A DNA stretch of 64,000 nucleotides from assembly GCF_031846185.1 (NCBI RefSeq), contig NZ_JAVRIF010000009.1, positions 62,001 through 126,000 of the forward strand. The letters run 5' to 3'. The translations under genes were made by a program, and so were the position numbers. Below, piece after piece: positions 9,829-18,009 of the stretch. The stretch is from Thalassotalea_H castellviae. Its GTDB lineage: Bacteria > Pseudomonadota > Gammaproteobacteria > Enterobacterales > Alteromonadaceae. How positions within the stretch are numbered: position 1 is the first letter of the stretch; each line of letters starts with the position of its first letter. The notes under the pieces were generated by a model that saw nothing but the letters and a program-made list of their open reading frames with translations, was not told the DNA's origin and searched no databases.

Positions 9829-10167
9829 TTAAAGTGCTTCTTCATCCATTTCACCGGTACGTATTCGAACGGCTTGTTCAAGGTTGGTAACAAATACTTT
9901 GCCGTCACCAATTTTACCTGTTCGAGCAGATGCAACGATGGTTTCAATCGTACGTTCAACAAGATCGTCTCGAATGCTAATTTCAATTTTAACTTTCGGA
10001 AGAAAATCAATGCTATATTCTGCCCCACGGTACAGCTCTGTATGACCTTTTTGACGTCCGAAGCCTTTTACTTCAGAAATAGTCATGCCATCAATACCAA
10101 TTTCACTTAAAGCTTCTCTTACATCATCCAATTTAAAAGGTTTGATTATGCTAGTTATTAATTTCAT
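9829..10167 (-). CDS. glnK: Nitrogen regulatory protein P-II (GlnK/GlnB)
   Basis: This is a 112-residue PII signal protein starting MKLITSIIKPFKLDDVREAL. The T-loop carries Tyr51 in RGAEYSIDFLPKVK, the uridylylation site; the B-loop is ASARTGKIGDGKVF. An upstream GTG/ATG in frame at 10188 would add seven residues, but AGGTGA immediately before ATG 10167 and the universal MK(L/K)I start support 112 residues. It senses ATP/ADP and 2-oxoglutarate and controls AmtB and NtrB. Linkage to amtB argues for glnK rather than glnB. Confidence 0.96.
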   Translation of the reverse strand: MKLITSIIKPFKLDDVREALSEIGIDGMTISEVKGFGRQKGHTELYRGAEYSIDFLPKVKIEISIRDDLVERTIETIVASARTGKIGDGKVFVTNLEQAVRIRTGEMDEEAL

Positions 10168-10220
10168 TTGTTCACCTTTAGTGCGCACTAACTTATTGAG
10201 ATTTAATTTTCACGACAACA

Positions 10221-10237
10221 TGCACAATTTAAGCCCA
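10221..10237 (-). promoter_or_regulatory. Candidate sigma-54 promoter for glnK-amtB
   Basis: Read on the minus strand, TGGGCTTAAATTGTGCA contains GG at -24 and GC at -12 separated by exactly 10 bases, with TTGTGCA close to the usual TTGCA. The transcript start would fall near 10211, leaving a leader of about 44 bases before glnK. An NtrC-type site lies upstream at the expected distance. Confidence 0.65.
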
Positions 10238-10300
10238 TTTTTTTAAAAGTTAAATTTCAATAACTTAGCCAAAAACAGAGCCAAAACAACACATTTTATC

Positions 10301-10315
10301 GCACCACATTTGTGC
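10301..10315 (-). promoter_or_regulatory. Candidate NtrC binding site upstream of glnK
   Basis: GCAC-N7-GTGC (10301-10304 and 10312-10315) is the core of the NtrC consensus known from E. coli glnA. It sits about 95 bases upstream of the inferred start site, typical for an enhancer. A further TGGTGC half-site lies at 10341-10346. Confidence 0.6.
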
Positions 10316-10491
10316 ACCAATAAACAGTAACTCTCTTTCTTGGTGCGAAATTGAATAAGAACGCTCAATTATGGTGATATTTAAGTTGTGCCTTATAATT
10401 TAAAATTGTTGCTCGCTTAATGACTTCATCATCGGCTCTCTGTATAATCGCGCGCATTAACTCTTCAGGTATATCATTAGGTAAATTTTTC

Positions 10492-12099
10492 ATGTTAAGT
10501 GCAAATAACATTACTCAGCAATTCGGTGCGAAACCTTTATTTGAAAACATCTCTCAAAAATTTGGTGGGGGTAATCGCTACGGTTTAATCGGTGCAAATG
10601 GTTGTGGTAAATCAACTTTCATGAAAATTCTTGGCAACGATCTAGAGCAAACAAGCGGCAATGTCAGTTTAGATCCTAACGAACGTATCGGTAAATTGCG
10701 CCAAGATCAATTCGGTTTTGAAGAATACACGGTTGTTGATACCGTGATTATGGGGCATAGCGAACTTTGGGCGGTAAAAGAAGAGCGAGATCGTATATAT
10801 GCTTTACCGGAAATGAGTGAAGAAGATGGGATGCGCGCTGGAGATCTTGAATCTGAATATGCTGAAATGGACGGCTATAGCGCTGAAAGTCGCGCCGGTG
10901 AACTATTAATGGGCGTTGGCATTCCTGTAGAGCAACATTTTGGCTTAATGAGTGAAGTTGCCCCTGGTTGGAAGTTACGTGTTCTTCTTGCACAGGCACT
11001 CTTTTCTGATCCTGATATATTATTATTAGATGAACCAACCAACAACTTAGATATTCACACAATACAATGGCTTGAAGAAACACTCAATGAACGTGATTCA
11101 ACCATGATAATTATTTCGCACGATCGTCACTTTTTAAATAGTGTTTGTACTCATATGGCTGATTTAGACTATGGTGAACTTCGTGTCTTCCCCGGCAATT
11201 ATGATGAATATATGCTAGCGGCAACACAAGCGCGCGCACAATTATTAGCCGATAATGCCAAGAAAAAAGCTCAAATTGGTGAATTGCAAGCCTTTGTAGC
11301 ACGCTTCTCAGCAAATGCTTCTAAAGCGAAGCAAGCAACTTCTCGCGCGAAGCAAATTGATAAAATTCAATTAGCGGAAGTCAAAGCATCAAGTCGAGTA
11401 AATCCGTTTATTCGTTTTGAACAAGAGAAAAAACTCTTTCGCAACGCCTTAGTTATCGAGCAAATGAGTAAAACATTTAACCCTGGAAGCGACGAAGAAA
11501 ATCATGTTTTAAAAAACCTTGATTTAATGATTGAAGTGGGCGAACGAGTAGCAGTAATTGGTGAAAATGGTATAGGTAAAACCACCTTTTTACGTACTTT
11601 AATGAACGAAGTAGATTACCAACCAACATCGGGACAATTTACTTGGTCTGAAAATGTAAATATTGGTTATTACGCGCAAGATCATGCTCATGAATTTGAA
11701 AATGACATGACTTTATTTGAATGGATGAGTCAGTGGCGTCAACCAACTGATGACGAACAAGCGGTGCGTGGTTATCTAGGGCGTTTATTATTTTCAGCTG
11801 ACGACATTAAAAAGTCAGTTAAAGTATTGTCAGGTGGTGAACAAGGTCGAATGCTCTTTGGTAAGATCATGATGCAACGTCCTAATATTTTGATTATGGA
11901 TGAACCAACTAACCACATGGACATGGAATCGATTGAATCATTAAACATGGCAATGGAAAAATTTGAAGGAACAATTATTTTTGTCAGCCATGACCGAGAG
12001 TTTGTATCGAGTATTGCAACTCGAGTCATTGAGTTAAAAAACGACGGTTACGAAGATTTTGCCGGGACTTATGATGAGTACTTAGCTAGTCAAGAATAA
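10492..12099 (+). CDS. ybiT: ABC-F family ATPase, YbiT type (copy 1)
   Basis: A 535-residue soluble protein with two ABC cassettes and no membrane segments. The first Walker A is GANGCGKST, with LLLDEPTNNLD as Walker B; the second set is GENGIGKTT, LSGGEQGR and LIMDEPTNHMD. The linker NASKAKQATSRAKQ is the charged ABC-F helix pair that enters the ribosomal E-site region. YbiT/EttA relatives modulate translation. A longer reading from 10420 adds 24 residues without homology; ATG 10492 has AGGT nearby and the family start MLSANNITQQFG. A second YbiT-type gene lies at 48660-50264. Confidence 0.92.
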   Translation: MLSANNITQQFGAKPLFENISQKFGGGNRYGLIGANGCGKSTFMKILGNDLEQTSGNVSLDPNERIGKLRQDQFGFEEYTVVDTVIMGHSELWAVKEERDRIYALPEMSEEDGMRAGDLESEYAEMDGYSAESRAGELLMGVGIPVEQHFGLMSEVAPGWKLRVLLAQALFSDPDILLLDEPTNNLDIHTIQWLEETLNERDSTMIIISHDRHFLNSVCTHMADLDYGELRVFPGNYDEYMLAATQARAQLLADNAKKKAQIGELQAFVARFSANASKAKQATSRAKQIDKIQLAEVKASSRVNPFIRFEQEKKLFRNALVIEQMSKTFNPGSDEENHVLKNLDLMIEVGERVAVIGENGIGKTTFLRTLMNEVDYQPTSGQFTWSENVNIGYYAQDHAHEFENDMTLFEWMSQWRQPTDDEQAVRGYLGRLLFSADDIKKSVKVLSGGEQGRMLFGKIMMQRPNILIMDEPTNHMDMESIESLNMAMEKFEGTIIFVSHDREFVSSIATRVIELKNDGYEDFAGTYDEYLASQE

Positions 12100-12116
12100 C
12101 GAATAAATTAACGAAT

Positions 12117-12146
12117 AAGCATACAACTACCTTGTATGCTTTTTTC
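12117..12146 (+). terminator. Terminator after ABC-F copy 1
   Basis: AAGCATACAA pairs with TTGTATGCTT across a five-base loop and runs into T6, ending just before the rlmJ ribosome site. Confidence 0.85.
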
Positions 12147-12168
12147 TATAATGAGATAAGGATCACTT

Positions 12169-13008
12169 TTGCTTAGTTATCGTCATGCCTTTCATGCAGG
12201 AAATTTTGCCGACGTTTTAAAACACTCTGTCTTGACTTTAGTTCTTGAGTATATGACAAGAAAGGAGAAAGGCTTTTATTACATTGATAGCCATTCTGGT
12301 GCGGGTATGTATTCGTTAGCCGATGAATATGCACAAAAAACCGGAGAATACAAAAACGGAATTGCAAAACTCATTAATCAATCCGATGTACCAGAAGTAC
12401 TCAGTGATTATATCAATATGATAAAGTCTTTTAATACAGAAACCGAGTTAGATTATTATCCCGGCTCTCCTGCAATTGCAAAATACTTTGATCGCCGCCA
12501 AGACAGTGCACATTTATTTGAACTACACCCTACTGATATTCAATTATTATCTGAATTTTGCCAACGTTGGCATAAATCACATGTAAATCAATCTGATGGT
12601 TATCAAGGTGTGTTAGGTTTACTACCACCACCAAGTAGACGTGGCGTGGTATTAATTGATCCTCCGTATGAGTTAAAAGAGGATTATGTCAAAGCAGTAA
12701 AAACCATTATCAATGCCTACAAAAAATTTGCCACTGGTACATATATTTTGTGGTATCCCGTTGTAAAACGAGAGTTAATTGTGAAAATGCAAAAACAATT
12801 TCATCAAAGTACAGTAAAAAATGTTTTACAAGTTGAATACTGCCAATATAAAGATACCGATGAATATGGCATGACTGGTACCGGATTATTTATCGTTAAT
12901 CCTCCTTGGCAATTAAATAATCAATTAGCTGAGATTTTACCCTTTATCCAAGAAAAATTAGGGAATACAGAAAGTCATTTCGAATTAGAACAACTCATTG
13001 AAGAATAA
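12169..13008 (+). CDS. rlmJ: 23S rRNA (adenine-2030 N6)-methyltransferase RlmJ
   Basis: The 279-residue protein opens MLSYRHAFHAGNFADVLKH, the signature of RlmJ (YhiR). It methylates A2030 of 23S rRNA using SAM. The catalytic motif IV is DPPYE with Asp164, the same position as in the E. coli enzyme. The start codon is TTG at 12169, preceded by AAGGA with good spacing; there is no alternative Met before the conserved N-terminus. It is monocistronic between two terminators. Confidence 0.95.
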   Translation: MLSYRHAFHAGNFADVLKHSVLTLVLEYMTRKEKGFYYIDSHSGAGMYSLADEYAQKTGEYKNGIAKLINQSDVPEVLSDYINMIKSFNTETELDYYPGSPAIAKYFDRRQDSAHLFELHPTDIQLLSEFCQRWHKSHVNQSDGYQGVLGLLPPPSRRGVVLIDPPYELKEDYVKAVKTIINAYKKFATGTYILWYPVVKRELIVKMQKQFHQSTVKNVLQVEYCQYKDTDEYGMTGTGLFIVNPPWQLNNQLAEILPFIQEKLGNTESHFELEQLIEE

Positions 13009-13036
13009 AGTTAATCATACGTTATTAGCACCCATT

Positions 13037-13070
13037 AAAAAGCTCAAATACTTTGATATTTGAGCTTTTT
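13037..13070. terminator. Terminator after rlmJ
   Basis: A 14-base arm AAAAAGCTCAAATA (13037-13050) pairs with 13057-13070, with a six-base loop and terminal T5. It may also serve the convergent 97-residue gene. Confidence 0.88.
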
Positions 13071-13118
13071 AATCTGATTAATAATAAAGCGTTTTAAATT
13101 TAAGGAATAACGATAACG

Positions 13119-13412
13119 TTAACCGGTTTGTTGGGAATTAAAGAAATCTAACGCATTTTCTTGGCTTTTTTCAATAACAGTGACAGCGACTTCCATCCCG
13201 TCTACTGTCCATTTGTCATTAAGATCATTATATAGCACTCTGGCTATTAACGTTTTCAATGAATCATCGCTATAACTCACGATCATATTACAAATATGAT
13301 TGTGAACTTGTTGATAATCTGGAATTGCCACATGTACAGGTTCGATTTTTTTACCTGTTAATGTTCTTTTTTGATACCAATCTTTAGGTATTATTTTAAA
13401 CTCCCTAGCCAT
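13119..13412 (-). CDS. Hypothetical protein (97 aa)
   Basis: I do not recognise this family. The 97-residue product is predicted soluble and mixed alpha/beta, with a basic N-terminus (MAREFKIIPKDWYQKRTLTGKK) and a C-terminal part, VDGMEVAVTVIEKSQENALDFF, that resembles a strand-helix unit. AAGGA stands seven bases before the ATG, so it is probably translated. It has no signal peptide. It lies downstream of a binding-protein gene on the same strand with a 100-base gap, so co-transcription is uncertain. Confidence 0.65.
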   Translation of the reverse strand: MAREFKIIPKDWYQKRTLTGKKIEPVHVAIPDYQQVHNHICNMIVSYSDDSLKTLIARVLYNDLNDKWTVDGMEVAVTVIEKSQENALDFFNSQQTG

Positions 13413-13514
13413 ATAAAATCCTTTTTAAACGGTAATACAAACTCCACTATAATTAATCATAGCTGATATTTAAACTTTTACCTTATAATTTAACATAAAA
13501 TAAAATCTTAAAAA

Positions 13515-14297
13515 TCAATGGCTAGATAATATTTTCTTATATCGATCAGGGTTATTAAACTCATCAATAATCGACATGATTTCAATGACGTCATGCTTTT
13601 TAGCAAACTGAGGTGAAAAAGCGATAAAAGAAGGCTCTTCTAATGAAGAAATTGACATAACACTAATGTTATCTTCAATGCCCATCTCTTTGATAGAGGA
13701 ATACGCGGCAAAACCATCAGTAACAACTAAATCAACACGATCGAGCAAAAGCATGTTAAATGCATCTTCTAAGCGACTAACTTCTGCAATGGTAAATAAC
13801 CCCTCCTTTTTTGCTTTTTCAAATTCCTCACCTAATAAAACCGATCTAACTTTAGCCACCGATTTTTTTGATGTCATTGTGTCGAAGCTGTCAAACTCAA
13901 AGTTATTGTCAACTTTTTTAATTAGCACTGAGCCATAAAAGTTAACAAATTGCTGTGGAGGAAAAACTAAAGATTGTGCGCGCTCGTTTGTATAAAGGGT
14001 TGGCATAATGGCGTCAGCATGACCATTTTTCACCTCTAACATTGCTCGCCCCCACGGCATTACAGTGACATTAAATTTTAACGACGAATATTCACTCACT
14101 TTGTTTAATGTATCAATGAGTAAGCCTACCGCAACCTTATCTGCATTATAGACAAGCGGTTTTAACTCAGGCGCGACCACATTAATGACCAACTCATTTA
14201 AAGTTGTTTCATTCGTATTAATGTCAGCGGTTTGAGAGGAAACTTTCGTACATACTATTAGCAATGCTATAACAAAAGTTCGAGTTATTAAGACCAT
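13515..14297 (-). CDS. Periplasmic solute-binding protein (SBP_bac_3 type)
   Basis: The 260-residue protein has a signal peptide (about residues 1-22) and the fold pattern of family-3 extracellular binding proteins: VTVMPWGRAMLEVKNGHADAI in lobe 1, then the DRVDLVVTDGFAAYSSI hinge return. Stand-alone members in Alteromonadales are common and usually lack a transport partner; several may act as sensors or orphan receptors. The ligand is unknown, though amino acids are typical of the family. The start codon lies one base past the stop of the upstream helicase gene, which implies coupled translation. Confidence 0.82.
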   Translation of the reverse strand: MVLITRTFVIALLIVCTKVSSQTADINTNETTLNELVINVVAPELKPLVYNADKVAVGLLIDTLNKVSEYSSLKFNVTVMPWGRAMLEVKNGHADAIMPTLYTNERAQSLVFPPQQFVNFYGSVLIKKVDNNFEFDSFDTMTSKKSVAKVRSVLLGEEFEKAKKEGLFTIAEVSRLEDAFNMLLLDRVDLVVTDGFAAYSSIKEMGIEDNISVMSISSLEEPSFIAFSPQFAKKHDVIEIMSIIDEFNNPDRYKKILSSH

Positions 14298-14298
14298 A

Positions 14299-15651
14299 TT
14301 ATTCGACTTCAGGGGTATTATTAGCGTCTATTTCACTAGCAGGTTTAGCTTTTTTCTTTTTCATCACGGGCATATTGCCAACATCCTGTGCAAAAAACGT
14401 TTTTTTCTGAGTTTTATTTACTTTCGTTTGTTTACTCTTCAAGGCGATTGGTTTTTTCTGGCTATTCTCTGTTTTTTTCGTTTTCTGTTTTTTAGGTTTT
14501 ATCCCTTTAAATTTAGCTTTTAAACCTTCAACAGAATCGAAGGTAAAATTTTGCTGTAAAAACATCTCTATATTTTTAAAACTTAACCAATCTTTTGGTC
14601 CAACAAACGAGATAGACTCTCCTTTATTACCTGCTCTTCCTGTTCGACCAATACGATGAACAAACTCTTCGGTATGTTTAGGTAAATCAAAATTAATAAC
14701 ATGTGAAACATTCACTAAATCTAAACCGCGTGATGCTAAGTCAGTAGTAATTAATATTTTTTGTTGGCCTTTGGCAAAACCATCCATAATTTGATTACGC
14801 TGGCTTTGGTTCAAATCACCACTTAAGGCAACAGTACTTAATCCTTGTGATGAAAGTTTTCCAGATAATCGTTCAGTATCAGCCCGTGTTGCCGTGAAAA
14901 TAATCAATTGTTGATATTTTTCTGAAGATAAAAAGTGCTCAAGTAGCAATTCTTTATGATCAAGATTATCGGCAAAATAGAAACGTTTACTGATATCTTT
15001 ATGTTCAGTATGCGCCGCACCAATTGCAATGCGTTTCGGTTTCGTTAATAACTCCAATGCGAAATCATTAATTTGACCATGATCTAACGTTGCTGAAAAC
15101 ATCAACGTCTGACGTTTACGGTGATCTGCTGCTTTATTAATTAATTTAAGTTCTTTCGAAAAGCCTAAATCGAGCATACGATCGGCTTCGTCCAAAATCA
15201 GTAATTCTAAACCATTTAAATAAAAGTGCCCTTTTGATAAATGATCGGCAAGACGTCCTGGGGTTGCAACTAAAAAGTGCGGGTCTTTTTCTAAGGTTTT
15301 CACTTGGTCATTAAAATTTTCGCCACCTAATATTAAGACCGCTTTAAATTGAGTACCCGCTGTGAATAAGCGTAACTGAGTAAATACTTGTTTGGCTAAC
15401 TCCCTGGTTGGCGTAAGAATAACAACACGTGGATCTCTTTTACTCAACGCACGATTTTTCATTAAACGCTGTAAAGCTGGCAAAATAAACGCGAGGGTTT
15501 TACCCGAACCAGTTTTAGACGATGCGATAAGATCTTGGCCGGTCATAGCTACTGGTATTGCTTGTTGTTGAATATCTGTTGGCTCGTTAAAACCTAAGTG
15601 TTCGATAGTCGACATCAAACGTTTATCTAATCCAAAATCGCTAAATGACAA
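14299..15651 (-). CDS. DEAD-box ATP-dependent RNA helicase, SrmB-like
   Basis: The 450-residue protein shows the complete helicase set: the Q motif near 25, Walker A SSKTGSGKT, PTRELA, DEAD in LILDEADRMLD, SAT, and the domain-2 motifs TDLASRGLD and HRIGRTGRAG. The tail from about 385 is strongly Lys-rich (KPKKQKTKKT) and should bind RNA nonspecifically. Overall similarity is nearest to SrmB, which assists 50S subunit assembly and mRNA structure removal in the cold. The subfamily assignment is from memory and moderate. It overlaps in transcription with the binding-protein gene downstream. Confidence 0.9.
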   Translation of the reverse strand: MSFSDFGLDKRLMSTIEHLGFNEPTDIQQQAIPVAMTGQDLIASSKTGSGKTLAFILPALQRLMKNRALSKRDPRVVILTPTRELAKQVFTQLRLFTAGTQFKAVLILGGENFNDQVKTLEKDPHFLVATPGRLADHLSKGHFYLNGLELLILDEADRMLDLGFSKELKLINKAADHRKRQTLMFSATLDHGQINDFALELLTKPKRIAIGAAHTEHKDISKRFYFADNLDHKELLLEHFLSSEKYQQLIIFTATRADTERLSGKLSSQGLSTVALSGDLNQSQRNQIMDGFAKGQQKILITTDLASRGLDLVNVSHVINFDLPKHTEEFVHRIGRTGRAGNKGESISFVGPKDWLSFKNIEMFLQQNFTFDSVEGLKAKFKGIKPKKQKTKKTENSQKKPIALKSKQTKVNKTQKKTFFAQDVGNMPVMKKKKAKPASEIDANNTPEVE

Positions 15652-15757
15652 AGCGTACTCCTACCTTTTAAATATAAATTTTTAAATCCTCCCTATTATA
15701 ACCTGTAACAAATTGCCTGTAACGAATAACTTATACTGAGGCACAAAATACAGGTAT

Positions 15758-15781
15758 AAAAAAAGCCGCAAAAGCGGCTTT
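15758..15781 (-). terminator. Terminator after peroxiredoxin
   Basis: On the minus strand AAAGCCGC-TTTT-GCGGCTTT followed by four more T is a compact, GC-rich terminator directly downstream of the peroxiredoxin stop. Confidence 0.93.
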
Positions 15782-15799
15782 AATCATTTACAGTATCGC

Positions 15800-16405
15800 T
15801 TATAGGTTATCAGCGTTATCTGTTAAGTAAGATGCAACACCTTCAGGAGAAGCTGTCATACCTTTATCACCTTTGTTCCAACCAGCCGGACAAACTTCAC
15901 CGTGCTCTTGGTGGAATTGTAGCGCGTCAACCATACGGATCATTTCATCAACGTTACGTCCTAGTGGTAAATCGTTCACGACTTGATGACGAACATTACC
16001 TTCTTCATCAATTAAGAATGAACCACGGAAGGCAACGCCTGCTTCTGGATGCTCAACATCATACGCTTGACAGATAGCATGTTTAGTATCTGCTACTAAT
16101 GTATATTGTACTGGGCCGATACCACCTTCGTTTACTGGTGTGTTTCTCCATGCATTATGTGAAAATTGAGAATCAATAGAAACACCAATAACTTCAACAC
16201 CACGGCTTTTGAATTCTTCAAAACGGTGATCAAATGCTAATAATTCTGAAGGACAAACAAATGTAAAATCTAACGGGTAGAAAAACACTACTGCTTTTTT
16301 CCCTTTAATTGCTTCAGATAAAGTAAAGCTATCTACGATTTCACCGCTACCTAGCACAGCTGCTGCTGTAAAGTCCGGAGCTGGACGACCAACTAATACA
16401 CTCAT
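15800..16405 (-). CDS. Typical 2-Cys peroxiredoxin (AhpC/TSA, Prx1 type)
   Basis: The 201-residue enzyme reduces hydrogen and organic peroxides. The peroxidatic Cys51 is in FTFVCPSE and the resolving Cys172 in GEVCPAGW; the first pairs with the second of the partner subunit. GGIG at about 94-97 corresponds to the GGLG motif of sensitive Prx1 enzymes. The reading frame opens four codons earlier, but GGAG in that stretch is the ribosome site for ATG 16405 (MSVLVGRPAPDF). Monothiol glutaredoxin lies directly upstream and superoxide dismutase beyond, forming an oxidative-stress neighbourhood. Confidence 0.95.
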   Translation of the reverse strand: MSVLVGRPAPDFTAAAVLGSGEIVDSFTLSEAIKGKKAVVFFYPLDFTFVCPSELLAFDHRFEEFKSRGVEVIGVSIDSQFSHNAWRNTPVNEGGIGPVQYTLVADTKHAICQAYDVEHPEAGVAFRGSFLIDEEGNVRHQVVNDLPLGRNVDEMIRMVDALQFHQEHGEVCPAGWNKGDKGMTASPEGVASYLTDNADNL

Positions 16406-16438
16406 TTTTTTCTCCATGATTTGTCTATAAAATTAATT

Positions 16439-16479
16439 AAACGTTTACGTCACAAGTAAGTATTGAGACATAAACGTTT
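16439..16479. repeat. 13-base inverted repeat between grxD and peroxiredoxin
   Basis: AAACGTTTACGTC (16439-16451) and GACATAAACGTTT (16467-16479) pair with one mismatch over a 15-base spacer. It could end grxD transcripts or act as a leader hairpin for the peroxiredoxin gene; the T-run is weak on the minus strand. Confidence 0.5.
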
Positions 16480-16508
16480 TTTTCAATGCTTTTTAAAAAT
16501 AAAAATAC

Positions 16509-16838
16509 TTATTCTGAAACTTGTTTCGCTGCCGCTTCTTTAATAAGCGTTTGTAATTCACCTTGCTGATACATTTCCATAATAATATCGCAACCACCTA
16601 CTAACTCACCATCAACCCATAATTGCGGAAAAGTAGGCCAATCGGCATATTTTGGTAATTCACTACGAATATCTGGATTTTGTAAAATATCAACAAACGC
16701 AAATTTTTCACCGCAAGCCATTAAAGCTTGTGATGCTTGTGATGAAAAGCCACAACTTGGCAATTTAGGTGAGCCTTTCATATAAAGTAAAATATTGTTT
16801 TCTGCGATTTGCTCTTTAATTCGTTCAATAGTGTCCAT
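16509..16838 (-). CDS. grxD: Monothiol glutaredoxin Grx4
   Basis: The 109-residue monothiol glutaredoxin has the CGFS active site at residues 29-32 within KLPSCGFS and the TFPQLWVDGELVGGCDI segment that binds glutathione. Grx4-type proteins carry a 2Fe-2S cluster between two subunits with glutathione and deliver clusters or sense iron. The length matches the family. It lies about 100 bases upstream of peroxiredoxin on the same strand. Confidence 0.96.
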   Translation of the reverse strand: MDTIERIKEQIAENNILLYMKGSPKLPSCGFSSQASQALMACGEKFAFVDILQNPDIRSELPKYADWPTFPQLWVDGELVGGCDIIMEMYQQGELQTLIKEAAAKQVSE

Positions 16839-16983
16839 ATCAACCTTCGATTTCTAGTGTAATACTTATTGCATTAAATAATGGTGGCGATACCTTCGTT
16901 ATTCAACCCAATAAATACTAATAATTAAAATGTTCTAAGTTAAAACTATTTACCTTGATAAATACGCTGGCAAAACCAATTTA

Positions 16984-17073
16984 TTTGGGTAAAATATGCA
17001 TAGTTTTTAATACCTGAGTATTTTACTCGGTTTTTACCAAAAGCAAACAACTTCTTTATTTTTGGGTAAAATA
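16984..17073 (+). promoter_or_regulatory. Repeat and hairpin cluster upstream of sodB
   Basis: TTTGGGTAAAATA occurs twice in direct orientation (16984-16996 and 17061-17073). Between them a hairpin CCTGAGTA...ACTCGG followed by T5 (17013-17035) contains TATTTTAC, the reverse complement of the repeat core GTAAAATA. The three elements could pair in alternative ways or bind a regulator. No established box was recognised. Confidence 0.35.
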
Positions 17074-17103
17074 AATCTTTCTAATTAATTCCTGGAGAAT
17101 ATA

Positions 17104-17685
17104 ATGGCTATCGAATTACCAGCGTTACCTTATGCACAAGATGCATTAGCACCACACATTTCAGCAGAAACATTAGAGTACCACTACGGCAAGCACCACA
17201 ATACTTATGTAGTTAAACTTAACGGTTTAATCGAAGGTACTGAATTTGAAGGAAAATCTTTAGAAGATATCGTTAAAACATCTTCAGCTGGTATTTTTAA
17301 CAATGCCGCTCAAATTTGGAATCATACGTTTTACTGGAACAGCTTAAGCCCTAATGGTGGTGGTGAGCCTACGGGTGCCTTAGCTGATGCAATTAACGCA
17401 AGCTTTGGCTCTTTCGATGAATTTAAAGCTAAATTCACTGACAGTGCTATCAATAACTTTGGTTCAAGCTGGACTTGGTTAGTAAAAAATGCTGACGGTA
17501 GCTTAGCAATTGTCAACACTTCAAACGCTGCTACACCGTTAACAGATGAAGGCGTTACACCAATTATCACTGTAGATTTATGGGAACATGCTTATTACAT
17601 TGATTACCGTAATTTACGCCCTAGCTATATGAATGCTTTCTGGGCATTAGCTAACTGGGATTTTGCTTCAGCAAACTTTGCATAA
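17104..17685 (+). CDS. sodB: Superoxide dismutase [Fe]
   Basis: The 193-residue iron superoxide dismutase converts superoxide to peroxide and oxygen in the cytoplasm. Metal ligands are His27, His74, Asp158 and His162 (in DLWEHAYYIDY). Gln70 in AAQIWNH is the residue typical of Fe rather than Mn enzymes. GGAG precedes the ATG by eight bases. It is monocistronic with its own terminator. Confidence 0.97.
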   Translation: MAIELPALPYAQDALAPHISAETLEYHYGKHHNTYVVKLNGLIEGTEFEGKSLEDIVKTSSAGIFNNAAQIWNHTFYWNSLSPNGGGEPTGALADAINASFGSFDEFKAKFTDSAINNFGSSWTWLVKNADGSLAIVNTSNAATPLTDEGVTPIITVDLWEHAYYIDYRNLRPSYMNAFWALANWDFASANFA

Positions 17686-17708
17686 GCTCACGTAAAAATC
17701 ATCGTATT

Positions 17709-17736
17709 AAAACCAGAGTCCATCTCTGGTTTTTTT
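17709..17736 (+). terminator. Terminator after sodB
   Basis: AAAACCAGAG pairs with CTCTGGTTTT across TCCAT and continues in T. Confidence 0.92.
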
Positions 17737-17918
17737 ATCACCGTAATTGGATATATTCCCTCCTATTGATGACTTTACTTTCCGTAAATGATCTAAGTGG
17801 TTTTACCCGTATTTAATTAAACTCAGTTACAAATATTTTCGTAGTTTCCTCACACCTTCAAAAAATAAAGACTAAACTTGTAAATAGTTTAGGTAAATTG
17901 TCGGTCTTTATATTTAGT

Positions 17919-17981
17919 AAAGCTGAGCGGGAAAATACTCGTTAGTTGTATTTACTCTCTTTCTGTCATTAGCTCAGCTTT
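17919..17981 (+). promoter_or_regulatory. Nested inverted repeats in the prkA leader
   Basis: AAAGCTGAGC (17919-17928) and GCTCAGCTTT (17972-17981) are perfect complements. Inside them AAATAC (17933-17938) faces GTATTT (17948-17953). The structure ends 28 bases before the prkA ATG, so if transcribed it forms a long stem next to the ribosome site. The rest of the 324-base gap from 17686 shows no gene. Confidence 0.45.
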
Positions 17982-18009
17982 GATATGTTTATCAATTTTG
18001 GGGGCAGTT

